DNA of 25,981 nucleotides from Thiotrichaceae bacterium (GTDB lineage: Bacteria; Pseudomonadota; Gammaproteobacteria; SZUA-229): positions 33,002 through 58,982 of the forward strand of contig NVWZ01000013.1 in NCBI GenBank assembly GCA_002746365.1, in the 5' to 3' direction. Below, one piece after another: positions 1 through 7,516 of this stretch. The number at the start of each line of letters is the position of its first letter. Positions within the stretch are counted from its first letter, which is position 1. The notes beneath the pieces are model-generated. The model was not told the DNA's origin. It saw only the letters and a list, made by a program, of their open reading frames with translations, and ran no database searches. Both the position numbers and the translations under genes were made by a program.

Positions 1-591
1 GACTTGTCGCTCAACAAAAACAATCAGTTAAGTAACGCCAATCCTGCCGTGTCATTAAACTTTGGCGCTTTTGCAAAAGGTTATGCAATCGAAAAAGGCA
101 TGCAACAACTGCAAAAATTAAATATTCACCATGCTGTTATCAATGCCGGAGGGGATTTGAGCGTGATGGGTCAACATGGCGAGCGCCCGTGGAATATCGG
201 AATCCGGCATCCTCGCGAAGGCAATATACTAGCCAGTATCGAAGTAAAAAATAACGAAAGTATCTTTACCTCTGGTGATTATGAACGTTTTTACACCTAC
301 CAGAACCAACGATTCCATCATATTCTCGACCCGCGAACCGGCTATCCAACCTCCGATGCCCAATCCGTTACCGTACTACACCGTGATGCCGGTCGTGCCG
401 ATGCCGCTGCCACCGCCCTTTTTGTTGCTGGCAGTAAAGACTGGCAAAGAGTCGCAAAAAAAATGGGCATCAATCACGTCATGCTGATTGACTCTAAAGG
501 ACACATCCACCTGACGCCCACCATGGAAAAGCGTATAAAATTCCTGAATAAATCACCTACTTCACACATAATTGTCAGCGAAGAACTATAA
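1..591 (+). CDS. apbE: FAD:protein FMN transferase (ApbE), 3' part
   Basis: This is the C-terminal 196 residues of an ApbE flavin transferase; the frame is open at base 1, so the N-terminus lies outside the window. The family attaches FMN to a threonine of target proteins such as RnfG/NqrC-type subunits, usually outside the cytoplasmic membrane and with a divalent metal. Recognisable family blocks are NFGAFAKGYA (cofactor and metal region), NAGGDLSVMG, the block around HHILDPRTGYP, and RADAAATALFVAG near the end. The part present matches roughly the last 60% of a usual 330-350-residue protein. It is followed by an 86-bp gap and a TonB-family gene on the same strand. Family assignment is secure; the substrate protein cannot be told from here. 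Confidence 0.93.
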   Translation, partial: DLSLNKNNQLSNANPAVSLNFGAFAKGYAIEKGMQQLQKLNIHHAVINAGGDLSVMGQHGERPWNIGIRHPREGNILASIEVKNNESIFTSGDYERFYTYQNQRFHHILDPRTGYPTSDAQSVTVLHRDAGRADAAATALFVAGSKDWQRVAKKMGINHVMLIDSKGHIHLTPTMEKRIKFLNKSPTSHIIVSEEL

Positions 592-677
592 TTAATCATT
601 GAAAGAGCCTCTGATTAAGTTAATTAATTTCAGGCGCAGGAAAATGTTAAAAAAACAAATCACGATATCAGGGCACC

Positions 678-1559
678 ATGGCAAAACGCAGAACCATACA
701 AACAAAGATTACCGATAACGATCGTTTCGGTATGACGTTTTTTCTTGCCACCATATTTCACGGTATGGTTATTCTGGGCGTGACATTCACCATCGCTCCC
801 GATGCAGATAGCCAAACATCACCCGCACTGGATATTATTCTGGTGCAGACGCAATCACCCAATGAAGTCGAAGAGGCTGAATTCCTGGCACAGGTTTCAC
901 AACAAGGCGGTGGCAGTGCGCCGGAAAAAGCACGGCCACGAGAACTATTTAGCGCGCCAACTTTATCCACTCAACCCGGTATTGCCAAACAAACCAGCGT
1001 CCAGCAAGTACAAAAACAAAAACAAAATGAACAATTAGCACTACTCTCACAAAGCCATGCCGAGTACAGCATCAAAACACAGGACGAATCAGCCAACTAT
1101 GAAGACGATACCAACCTGACTCAAAACGATACCAATAAAAACGCACAAACCGCACGTTTAGCTGCTGAGATTAGCGACACCATTGAGGAGCTTGCCAGCA
1201 CTGATAGAACACTCTATTTAAATTCAAGCACCAAAGCATTCACCCCGGCAAAATATATGCGTGAGTGGATCAACCGAGTCGAACGCATTGGCAACCTGAA
1301 CTATCCGGATCAAGCCAGAAGAAGTAAATTAAGTGGCACTTTAATTCTTGATGTGGTGATTAATTCCGAAGGTAAATTAGTCAAAACAGATCTTCGCCAG
1401 TCATCTGGCCATCAAGTTCTCGATGATGCGGCCAAAAGAATTGTACGATTAGCCGCGCCTTTTTCGGCCTTTCCAAAAAAATTACGTCAGGAAGCCGATA
1501 TTATCCACATCACCCGTAGCTGGGAATTCCTAAACAATAGTCTACTCCGCACACGCTGA
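678..1559 (+). CDS. TonB-family energy transducer
   Basis: A 293-residue protein with a short basic N-terminus, one membrane segment at about residues 19-41 (FFLATIFHGMVILGVTF), a long polar Gln/Asn-rich periplasmic linker, and a C-terminal TonB domain (about 193-285) with LNYPDQARRSKLSGTL and the following VVINSEGKLVKTDL block. TonB proteins couple the ExbBD proton motor to outer-membrane transporters. The linker lacks the Pro-Glu/Pro-Lys repeats of classical TonB, as in the tonB3-type gene that sits before yqgE in Pseudomonas. ATG 678 was chosen because the membrane segment follows correctly and CAGGG lies just upstream. It ends 5 bp before the next start, so co-transcription is likely. The specific role (iron uptake, motility or envelope) cannot be decided. 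Confidence 0.85.
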   Translation: MAKRRTIQTKITDNDRFGMTFFLATIFHGMVILGVTFTIAPDADSQTSPALDIILVQTQSPNEVEEAEFLAQVSQQGGGSAPEKARPRELFSAPTLSTQPGIAKQTSVQQVQKQKQNEQLALLSQSHAEYSIKTQDESANYEDDTNLTQNDTNKNAQTARLAAEISDTIEELASTDRTLYLNSSTKAFTPAKYMREWINRVERIGNLNYPDQARRSKLSGTLILDVVINSEGKLVKTDLRQSSGHQVLDDAAKRIVRLAAPFSAFPKKLRQEADIIHITRSWEFLNNSLLRTR

Positions 1560-1564
1560 ATGCC

Positions 1565-2155
1565 GTGGCAGATACAGATGATTCCACACCGAATGAGACC
1601 GCAGATAATCTGACTGGTCATTTTCTTATCGCCATGCCATCACTGAACGATGGCATCTTTAATAAAGCCGTTACCTATATTTGCGAACACGATGAAAGTG
1701 GCAGTTTTGGCATCATTATCAACCAACAAACTAGCATCACGTTAGAACAGATTGCCAGTGAAATGAAAATTGAAACCAGCGATAACTACAATCACAATAA
1801 ACCGATTTTCCTGGGAGGCCCTGTCGATCAGGGACGAGGCTTCATTCTTCATCGTCCATCCGGCGAATGGAAATCCAGCCTTAAAGTTAATGATAAAGTC
1901 GCACTGACCACCTCTCAAGATATTCTGCAAGCACTGGTGCATGATGAAGGCCCAAAAGACTGTATCGTCGCCTTAGGTTATGCCGGATGGGCAGCCGGGC
2001 AACTCGATGAAGAGATCGCCAGTAATACCTGGCTAAGTTGCCCGGCCGATGAGCAGATTATTTTTGATACACCAATAGAAGAACGTTGGAAAGCCGCCGC
2101 CAATCTAATCGGCATTGATCTTTCATTGCTCAGTAATGATGCTGGGCATGCTTAA
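1565..2155 (+). CDS. yqgE: YqgE/AlgH family protein (UPF0301)
   Basis: A 196-residue protein of the YqgE/AlgH family. Characteristic blocks are LTGHFLIAMPSLNDGIFNKA at about residues 16-35, YICEHDESGSFGIIINQ, IFLGGPVDQGRGFILH and the ALGYAGWAAGQLDEEIASNTWL segment. The molecular function of the family is not firmly known; in Pseudomonas alginate studies it was named AlgH. The start used is GTG 1565, 5 bp after the TonB stop. No clear Shine-Dalgarno is visible, so translational coupling is plausible. The first 14 residues are polar and variable, as commonly seen. Its position between a TonB gene and ruvX is conserved in many Gammaproteobacteria. Confidence 0.93.
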   Translation: MADTDDSTPNETADNLTGHFLIAMPSLNDGIFNKAVTYICEHDESGSFGIIINQQTSITLEQIASEMKIETSDNYNHNKPIFLGGPVDQGRGFILHRPSGEWKSSLKVNDKVALTTSQDILQALVHDEGPKDCIVALGYAGWAAGQLDEEIASNTWLSCPADEQIIFDTPIEERWKAAANLIGIDLSLLSNDAGHA

Positions 2156-2197
2156 ATTTTTTTAAGCGCTTTACATAATAAAGATAATTCATTCGCC

Positions 2198-2620
2198 ATG
2201 TCTATCACCAGTGTCCTAGGATTTGATTACGGTAAAAAACGCATCGGTATTGCTACCGGTCAAACCATTACCAACACAGCAACGCCCTGCATCACACTCG
2301 AACAGCTTGACGGCAACCCTGACTGGCTGGCAATCGGTGGCTTAATCGATGAGTGGAAACCGCAATCCTTAATCATCGGCATGCCTTTTCATATCGATGG
2401 CAGTGAAAACAAAATGACGGCAGCTGCCCGGCAGTTTGCTTACGAACTTGAAAAACGATTCAAATTACCCGTGATCGAAATCAATGAGGCCTTAAGTTCA
2501 AATGAGGCGGAACAACAATTAAAACAAAAAATGAAAATAAATCAGCAGAATAAACACGAGATTGATAGAATGGCAGCCGCAATCATAGTGCAACGCTGGT
2601 TAGATGGACAGCCTGATTAG
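2198..2620 (+). CDS. ruvX: RuvX/YqgF, RNase H-fold Holliday junction resolvase-like protein
   Basis: A 140-residue RNase H-fold protein. The N-terminal catalytic block GFDYGKKRIGIA holds the first acidic residue (D10); GMPFHIDGSENKMT is the middle block; INEALSSNEAEQQL holds E97 where relatives usually have DERxSS; and HEIDRMAAAIIVQRWL carries D123. The family is linked to 16S pre-rRNA 5' end processing and to Holliday junction resolution; which activity dominates in this organism is not known. The Asp normally preceding E97 is Asn, a mild departure from consensus. It lies 42 bp after yqgE and 65 bp before pyrR on the same strand, the usual proteobacterial arrangement. Confidence 0.94.
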   Translation: MSITSVLGFDYGKKRIGIATGQTITNTATPCITLEQLDGNPDWLAIGGLIDEWKPQSLIIGMPFHIDGSENKMTAAARQFAYELEKRFKLPVIEINEALSSNEAEQQLKQKMKINQQNKHEIDRMAAAIIVQRWLDGQPD

Positions 2621-2685
2621 CACGTTGAATAACAAACCGCTAATGACGACCGATTAACTAACAACCGTAAAAACAACGAGACTCG

Positions 2686-3198
2686 ATGCAAAAAATCGCC
2701 ACACCAGATAAGCTTCTGGCACAACTGGCACAACAAACACAAGCATTGCTTGCAAACAAAGCAATCGATAACCCATTGATGGTCGGTATTCAAACCGGTG
2801 GTGTCTGGGTCGCAACCAAACTGCATCAACAACTCAATATTCAAGAGCCACTAGCCACACTCGACATCAGTTTCTACCGAGACGATTTTTCACGCATCGG
2901 CATGAACCCCAAAGTCAAACCTTCATCATTACCACCTGAAATAGAAGATCGTCACATCATACTGGTCGATGATGTCTTACACACTGGCCGCACCATACGC
3001 GCAGCCATGAATGAATTATTTGATTATGGCCGTCCGGCGAGCATAACCTTAGTTTGCCTGATCGATCGCAGTGGACGAGAACTTCCTATGCAGGCGGATG
3101 TTGTCGGCGAACGAATCGTGCTAAATGAAGGTGAACACATAAAATTGACCGGCCCAGACCCTCTGACATTTGAACTAAAAAAGGTTTCGAAGGGTTAA
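2686..3198 (+). CDS. pyrR: PyrR, pyrimidine operon regulator / uracil phosphoribosyltransferase-like
   Basis: A 170-residue type I phosphoribosyltransferase-fold protein of the PyrR family. The PRPP loop is at residues 91-104 ([14 protein letters not shown]), preceded by [14 protein letters not shown] and the [12 protein letters not shown] block typical of PyrR. In Bacillus, PyrR binds pyr mRNA to control attenuation and has uracil phosphoribosyltransferase activity; in Proteobacteria with this gene order its regulatory mechanism is less settled. It ends 4 bp before pyrB, so the two are surely co-transcribed. The 65-bp leader before it contains no obvious attenuator hairpin that I can see. 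Function by family is secure; regulatory mode is inference. Confidence 0.94.
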   Translation: MQKIATPDKLLAQLAQQTQALLANKAIDNPLMVGIQTGGVWVATKLHQQLNIQEPLATLDISFYRDDFSRIGMNPKVKPSSLPPEIEDRHIILVDDVLHTGRTIRAAMNELFDYGRPASITLVCLIDRSGRELPMQADVVGERIVLNEGEHIKLTGPDPLTFELKKVSKG

Positions 3199-3202
3199 GC
3201 TC

Positions 3203-4237
3203 ATGGTAAACAAAGCAACCAAACCGACTGATAACTTAATTGGGCGCGATGCCTGGAATATACAACTTGATAATAATGGCCATCTAAAACACTTCCTCAC
3301 CACAGAAGGACTGGGCACTGACATTCTTACACAAATTCTGGATACCGCAGAAAGCTTTGCAGATATCAATGAAAAAAGTGTAAAAAAGGTTCCTTTGCTG
3401 CGTGGCAAAACCATCGTCAATTTATTTTTTGAAGCCAGCACGCGAACCCGCACCACTTTTGAACTGGCAGCAAAACGGTTATCCGCCGATGTTTTAAATA
3501 TAAACATCAGCACATCGGCTACCTCAAAAGGTGAAACACTATTAGACACCTTGCAAAACATTCAGGCGATGCATTGCGATATGTTCGTCGTCCGTCACAG
3601 TGATTCAGGTGCCGCACACTACATTGCAAATAATGTTGCACCCAACATTAGCGTCATCAATGCTGGCGATGGCAGTCATGCCCATCCAACACAAGCGATG
3701 CTGGACATGTTTACCATTCGTCGTAATAAAGGCGCAAACTTTGGCAATCTACGCGTCGCAATTGTTGGCGATATCCTGCACTCTCGTGTCGCACGCTCAC
3801 AAATTCATGCACTCAACAATCTAAATACAGGTGAAGTCCGCGTTATCGCACCAAAAACATTATTACCCGTTGATATTGAAAACATGGGGGTCAACGTTTT
3901 TCACGACCTCCATACTGGAATCAAAAACGCTGATGTCGTTATCATGTTACGTTTACAAAAAGAGCGCATGCAAGGCGCACTCTTACCCAGCGAACAGGAA
4001 TACTTCAAACTTTACGGCCTTACCGAAGAAAAATTACAGGCTGCAAAAAGTGACGTCATCGTCATGCATCCCGGCCCCATCAACCGCGGAGTCGAAATTG
4101 ATTCGACTGTCGCCGATGGTAAACACTCTGTTATTCTCGATCAGGTGTCGTATGGCATAGCGGTTCGCATGGCCGTTATGACCATGACTCTGGGTCGAGA
4201 AAAAGTTGCAGGCGATAACACAGGCGATAATAAATGA
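3203..4237 (+). CDS. pyrB: Aspartate carbamoyltransferase catalytic subunit
   Basis: A 344-residue aspartate transcarbamoylase catalytic chain, which condenses carbamoyl phosphate and aspartate to carbamoyl aspartate in pyrimidine synthesis. Clear motifs are the carbamoyl-phosphate loop STRTRTTFE (79-87), the SATSKGE loop (105-111), [12 protein letters not shown] (131-142), [18 protein letters not shown] (155-172) and [13 protein letters not shown] (288-300). No pyrI regulatory subunit is present; instead the gene overlaps by 4 bp (ATGA) with a dihydroorotase-like gene lacking zinc ligands. This is the class A arrangement described in Pseudomonas, where PyrB and the inactive PyrC' form a dodecamer. 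The tight coupling fits a fixed stoichiometry of the two chains. Confidence 0.97.
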   Translation: MVNKATKPTDNLIGRDAWNIQLDNNGHLKHFLTTEGLGTDILTQILDTAESFADINEKSVKKVPLLRGKTIVNLFFEASTRTRTTFELAAKRLSADVLNINISTSATSKGETLLDTLQNIQAMHCDMFVVRHSDSGAAHYIANNVAPNISVINAGDGSHAHPTQAMLDMFTIRRNKGANFGNLRVAIVGDILHSRVARSQIHALNNLNTGEVRVIAPKTLLPVDIENMGVNVFHDLHTGIKNADVVIMLRLQKERMQGALLPSEQEYFKLYGLTEEKLQAAKSDVIVMHPGPINRGVEIDSTVADGKHSVILDQVSYGIAVRMAVMTMTLGREKVAGDNTGDNK

Positions 4238-5517
4238 GTGACCTGCTAATCAAAAATGTACGATTGATAGACCCGTCACACCATCTTGATCAGGTGTCTG
4301 ATATCCAGATTTTAAAGGGGAAAATTGCTGCGATTGAAACCGCTGGCAGTATTTCTTCTAACGAAAATACCCGGCAACTCGATGCAAACAATCTAATCGC
4401 TATTCCAGGAATAGTCGATTGTTGTGCGCGTCTTCGCGAACCTGGACTGGAACACAAAGCAACCATACACAGTGAAGCCATCGCTGCGACTCACGCAGGC
4501 ATTACCACACTTTGTTGCCCACCCGATACCGACCCCGTCATTGATGAGCCCGCCGTAGTAGAATTAATTAATCGAAAAACGTCCAATACCGGGCACAGCC
4601 ACATTGTTACATTAGGCGCTTTAACCTCAGGGCTAAACGGTTTACACCTAAGTGAAATGCATGCCCTGCAACAAGCAGGCTGTGTTGGGTTAAGCAATGC
4701 TCGTCGTCCAATCAAAAACTCACTCATTCTAAAAAGAGCTTTTGCCTACGCGGCCACATTCGATATGCGTGTGTTCATCGAACCCGACGAACATTCACTC
4801 AGTAAAGGAGGCTGCGCCCATGAAGGAAAAATTGCCACTCGACTTGGACTAAAGGGCATACCGGTTTCGGCCGAAACCATTGCCATTGGGCGAGCACTTG
4901 AGCTAATTGCAGAAACAGGTGTAAGCGCGCACTTTGGCCGCCTTTCCAGTGCCGCCGGCGTCGAAATGATTAAACGTGCAAAAAATGAACACCTAAACAT
5001 CACCACCGATGTTAGTGCACATCAATTACACCTGACTGAACAAGATATCAGCAGCTTCAACAGCTCCTGTCACGTGATACCACCGTTACGTTCACAACGT
5101 GATATGGAAGCATTACAAAAAGCCGTTGCAGATAATACGATTGATGCTATTTGTTCCGATCACCAGCCACATGACATCGATGCCAAACAAGCACCATTCG
5201 CCAGCACTGAATCGGGTATCTCTGCCCTGGAAACAATGCTACCGCTTTGTCTTCGTCTTTATCAGAACTCACTTTTAGACTTACCAGCCATTATCAAAAA
5301 AATAACCCACGCACCAGCGAATATTTTAGGCATCGATGCGGGTACGCTAGCTATTGGTGCAGCTGCTGATATATGTATCTTTGATGAAGGTGAAGACTGG
5401 CAGTTAAGTGAGGATTTAATGAATAGTAGTGGCAAAAACACACCCTTTCTTGGCTGGAATTTTCAAGGACGGGTTAAGCACACTGTTGTTGATGGTCAGT
5501 TATTGTTTAGCGACTAA
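4234..5517 (+). CDS. Dihydroorotase-like PyrC', probably non-catalytic ATCase partner
   Basis: A 427-residue amidohydrolase-fold protein of the dihydroorotase family with the LREPG signature (67-71) and a C-terminal beta domain. The HxH zinc pair that normally precedes LREPG is replaced by C64-A65-R66, and the usual metal-site His in the later block is replaced in IEPDEHSL (183-190). H233 in SAHFGRLSS and D309 in CSDHQPH remain. Loss of the HxH pair makes catalysis very unlikely, as in the Pseudomonas pyrC' (PyrX) product, which is needed to hold the ATCase dodecamer together. The 4-bp overlap with pyrB supports that role here. A separate active pyrC should exist elsewhere in the genome. Confidence 0.9.
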   Translation: MSDLLIKNVRLIDPSHHLDQVSDIQILKGKIAAIETAGSISSNENTRQLDANNLIAIPGIVDCCARLREPGLEHKATIHSEAIAATHAGITTLCCPPDTDPVIDEPAVVELINRKTSNTGHSHIVTLGALTSGLNGLHLSEMHALQQAGCVGLSNARRPIKNSLILKRAFAYAATFDMRVFIEPDEHSLSKGGCAHEGKIATRLGLKGIPVSAETIAIGRALELIAETGVSAHFGRLSSAAGVEMIKRAKNEHLNITTDVSAHQLHLTEQDISSFNSSCHVIPPLRSQRDMEALQKAVADNTIDAICSDHQPHDIDAKQAPFASTESGISALETMLPLCLRLYQNSLLDLPAIIKKITHAPANILGIDAGTLAIGAAADICIFDEGEDWQLSEDLMNSSGKNTPFLGWNFQGRVKHTVVDGQLLFSD

Positions 5518-5815
5518 AGTATTAACCACGTACAGTTCACTACCTAATATTGTATGTTAAAAAACGTGATGATTAATTGATAACACTAAGCAGGCATAAT
5601 TGTCTGATTTATTTCCGAGAACAATCATTATGAGACATTGAGTGGTATTTTCAGTCAATGAAAATATCCGCAACAACGGACCTTCGCTTGTTTTAACTGA
5701 CCGAGCATTTTCGGCCAAAAGCGGCCGGATAGAATGGAAAGACATAACTCAATTTAGGGTGATTAAATTAACCAATTTTTACTCTAATAATTAAATTGAA
5801 ATAGAAAAAGCAGAC
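5518..5815. other. Gene-free spacer between the pyr operon and the cassette array
   Basis: About 300 bp with no convincing coding frame. It is AT-rich at both ends, with a GC-richer patch around 5680-5730 holding a hairpin-prone GGCC...GGCC stretch and a short repeat (5698-5718) that recurs inverted at 14331-14351. I see no clear rho-independent terminator after the pyrC'-like gene. The right edge is the first attC-like site. Confidence 0.6.
5698..5718 (+). repeat. Left copy of a 21-bp inverted repeat flanking the cassette array
   Basis: The core GACCGAGCATTTTCGGCCA recurs as its reverse complement at 14331-14351, with 20 of 21 positions matching (one C/T difference). The two copies flank the attC array on the outside. 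They may be the ends of an element or simply two copies of a dispersed intergenic repeat. Confidence 0.6.
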
Positions 5816-5871
5816 ACTTAACATCTCAATCAACCGACGCGTTAGCTGTCGGCTGGATTGACTTGTTAAAG
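5816..5871 (-). other. attC site 1 (end of array)
   Basis: On the + strand the outer boxes are ACTTAAC (5816-5822, a perfect RYYYAAC match) and GTTAAAG (5865-5871). The inner arms pair as TCAATC/GATTGA and CCGAC/GTCGG around a central GCGTTAGCT. This 56-bp site encodes the last residues of the preceding ORF. Confidence 0.85.
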
Positions 5872-6464
5872 GCCCACTGATTCAGGCCTTTGCCTAATTC
5901 TTCAAATAATTTAAGTTGATCGCTGTTTTTAGATAAATCAATAACTTCAGCCAGTATCAACCAAGACATAAGTCCAACAGTCTGCATTAATTGAAACACT
6001 TCTATGTCCGGTATATTTGGTGTAACTGAATTTCCGTCGCCTAGTTGCCTGAAAGCATTTTGAACACCACCATGTGTATAACTATGCATCAAAGGTCGCA
6101 TTTCACTCCAAATATTAGATAGTATCGGTGTATTTCCGTTGTATGCTTCAATTTCCTGCACCAAATCCCATGCACTTTTCCATTTGTCTTTTTCCATGCA
6201 TTCTTGTATTTGTTGCTCGTTTGCACAACGGTGTAACCATATAGCACGAAAAGATGTTTCTAGTAATGGCCGAACCAATGCGTAGGCAGAAGCAAAGTTT
6301 TTCTTTTGAACCAATATTTGAATTCCATCGCAATGATTAAACGACACAAAAAGCATTGCTGAAATAAATCTTTTGTGTGCATCACCATCAACAGGGCAAA
6401 GTTCAATGGCTTCCCAGATTGATTCAATTTGTTCTCTAGCTTTGAGTACACATTCCATAGCCAT
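5826..6464 (-). CDS. Uncharacterised helical cassette protein
   Basis: A 212-residue, mostly helical soluble protein of unknown function; I recall similar sequences among integron-cassette hypotheticals. The core is the block NFASAYALVRPLLETSFRA at about residues 77-95, followed by IWLHRCANEQQIQ and a DKWKSAWDLVQEIE segment. An HSYTHGG motif lies near the middle (about 149-155) and could hold functional His residues. The tail SIQPTANASVD is encoded by attC site 1, which carries the stop codon. ATG 6464 lies only 5 bp after the upstream attC core box, so there is no room for an own promoter and no clear ribosome site; a second ATG follows two codons later. Translation probably depends on read-in transcription. 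No membrane segment or signal peptide is seen. Confidence 0.72.
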   Translation of the reverse strand: MAMECVLKAREQIESIWEAIELCPVDGDAHKRFISAMLFVSFNHCDGIQILVQKKNFASAYALVRPLLETSFRAIWLHRCANEQQIQECMEKDKWKSAWDLVQEIEAYNGNTPILSNIWSEMRPLMHSYTHGGVQNAFRQLGDGNSVTPNIPDIEVFQLMQTVGLMSWLILAEVIDLSKNSDQLKLFEELGKGLNQWAFNKSIQPTANASVD

Positions 6465-6468
6465 GGGC

Positions 6469-6528
6469 CTTTAACAGTTTAATTAACGAGACCCCGTGTC
6501 TCGTTATACATTTTTATGCCTGTTAAAG
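6469..6528 (-). other. attC site 2
   Basis: Outer boxes CTTTAAC (6469-6475) and GTTAAAG (6522-6528) are perfect complements, extended as CTTTAACAG/CTGTTAAAG. The inner arms TAACGAGAC/GTCTCGTTA flank a short CCCC loop. The 60-bp site holds the TAA stop of the upstream ORF in its box. Confidence 0.85.
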
Positions 6529-7083
6529 ATCATAATTGAATTCTTTAATTATTTTTCTTACAGGTGTAACAATTTCTTTTGGGGCTTTTCTAATGTACTC
6601 CAATGCATTTTCTCTTGCTGATTTAGGCAAATCTTTTAGATAACTAATGGCATTATCAACTGAAAAATCTAACTTGGTCTGATCTTTAAACTGTGATGGC
6701 AAGGAGGTCCACACTGCTGCATCAAAATTTAGGCTTTGACACCAATTTCGAATATTTTGAAACACATCTATTTGATCTGGAAACTCAGCCTTTGAATCAT
6801 TTCCGCTATTTACATCAACAAACCCAATTTGCTTTTTTATTGTTCCTTCTCTATCGCGAAGATCAGCAATAGCATCACCGAGATCGTTACGCTTACTTTG
6901 GGCAAAGTATGTTTTAACTTCCTCACCATTGTTCGGATCAATCACTAACGTTAAACGCCCGTCCTTTGAAACACGGGAAAATTCGATATTGAGCATTGGT
7001 CCATTATTGTCCCAATTACCTTTAATTTGTAGTGTTCTTGGATCCCACACCAATGATCCCCATGCAATAATTGCAATTTTCAT
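6523..7083 (-). CDS. Cassette protein with N-terminal WGSL motif (GGCT-like fold possible)
   Basis: A 186-residue protein starting MKIAIIAWGSLVWDPR. The WGSL-W-P loop resembles the nucleotide-free substrate loop (YGSL/YGSN) of gamma-glutamylcyclotransferase-like folds, and the following IEFSRVSKDGRLTLVID block is typical of a family I recall from integron cassettes, but no catalytic residue can be assigned with confidence. The start was placed at ATG 7083 rather than an upstream ATG at 7113, because AGGA lies 8 bases before it and the upstream part falls inside attC site 3. The TAA stop lies in the core box of attC site 2. No signal peptide or membrane segment is visible. Enzymatic role is a guess; coding status is solid. 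Confidence 0.75.
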   Translation of the reverse strand: MKIAIIAWGSLVWDPRTLQIKGNWDNNGPMLNIEFSRVSKDGRLTLVIDPNNGEEVKTYFAQSKRNDLGDAIADLRDREGTIKKQIGFVDVNSGNDSKAEFPDQIDVFQNIRNWCQSLNFDAAVWTSLPSQFKDQTKLDFSVDNAISYLKDLPKSARENALEYIRKAPKEIVTPVRKIIKEFNYDL

Positions 7084-7098
7084 CTTCCGCTTCCTAAG

Positions 7099-7195
7099 GT
7101 ATAACGCCCACATTAAGCGGACAAAAATTGTTGGCTAAAATAGTGTAGCGAAACATAGCCAACTGTTTTTGTTTCGTTTAAATTGCTTGTTATGC
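7099..7195 (-). other. attC site 3
   Basis: A 97-bp site with outer boxes GTATAAC (7099-7105) and GTTATGC (7189-7195); the latter is the same box as in Vibrio cholerae repeats. The arms align over most of their length, including ACAAAAA/TTTTTGT and TTGGCTA/TAGCCAA near the loop. It is the longest and best-paired attC here. Confidence 0.88.
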
Positions 7196-7202
7196 TTTAT
7201 AG

Positions 7203-7508
7203 TTAGTATAACTCTTTGAGTGATGGCTTAGTTTTTTTCAGTGTTTCATAAAGCAGGTCGTCACTGTAAGGAAATAGATCCTCGCTTTTTATACTTGTTG
7301 TGTCTTCAGGGTTATCGAGCCATATTTTTGCTACAAGCATTTGCCCATATAAATTTTGCGCCCTGCATGTTGATCCCATCAAAAATCCAGCTTTTTGGCG
7401 AGACAGGCGAGGAGGTAGTTTTCTACTCCAATTATCTTCTCCCCAAAACAGTTCTTCTCCATTGTAATTCTATTAATGATAATGTGAGTCAATCGGGGCA
7501 GAATCCAT
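7203..7508 (-). pseudogene. Small ORF interrupted by tandem stops, downstream of the NTPase gene
   Basis: A frame opening with ATG at 7508, 8 bp after the NTPase stop codon, runs to a TAA at 7203-7205 just before attC site 3, but codons 12 and 13 are TAA-TAG. The rest reads like protein: EELFWGEDNWSRKLPPRLSR, later AKIWLDNPEDTTS and LFPYSDDLLYETLKK. Without the two stops it would encode about 101 residues. An internal ATG at 7379 could give a 58-residue product with only a weak ribosome site. I do not recognise the family. It may be a decayed second gene of the same cassette, or a short gene with an unusual start. Confidence 0.5.
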
Positions 7509-7516
7509 TGATTTTA

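Noticed and set aside
5518..5580. Rho-independent terminator after the pyrC'-like gene
   Set aside because: CACGT/ACGTG arms near 5528 and 5563 are far apart and are not followed by a T-run on the + strand.
5557..5745. A 62-residue minus-strand ORF in the spacer
   Set aside because: No ribosome site, and it spans the GGCC hairpin-prone repeat; no protein character.
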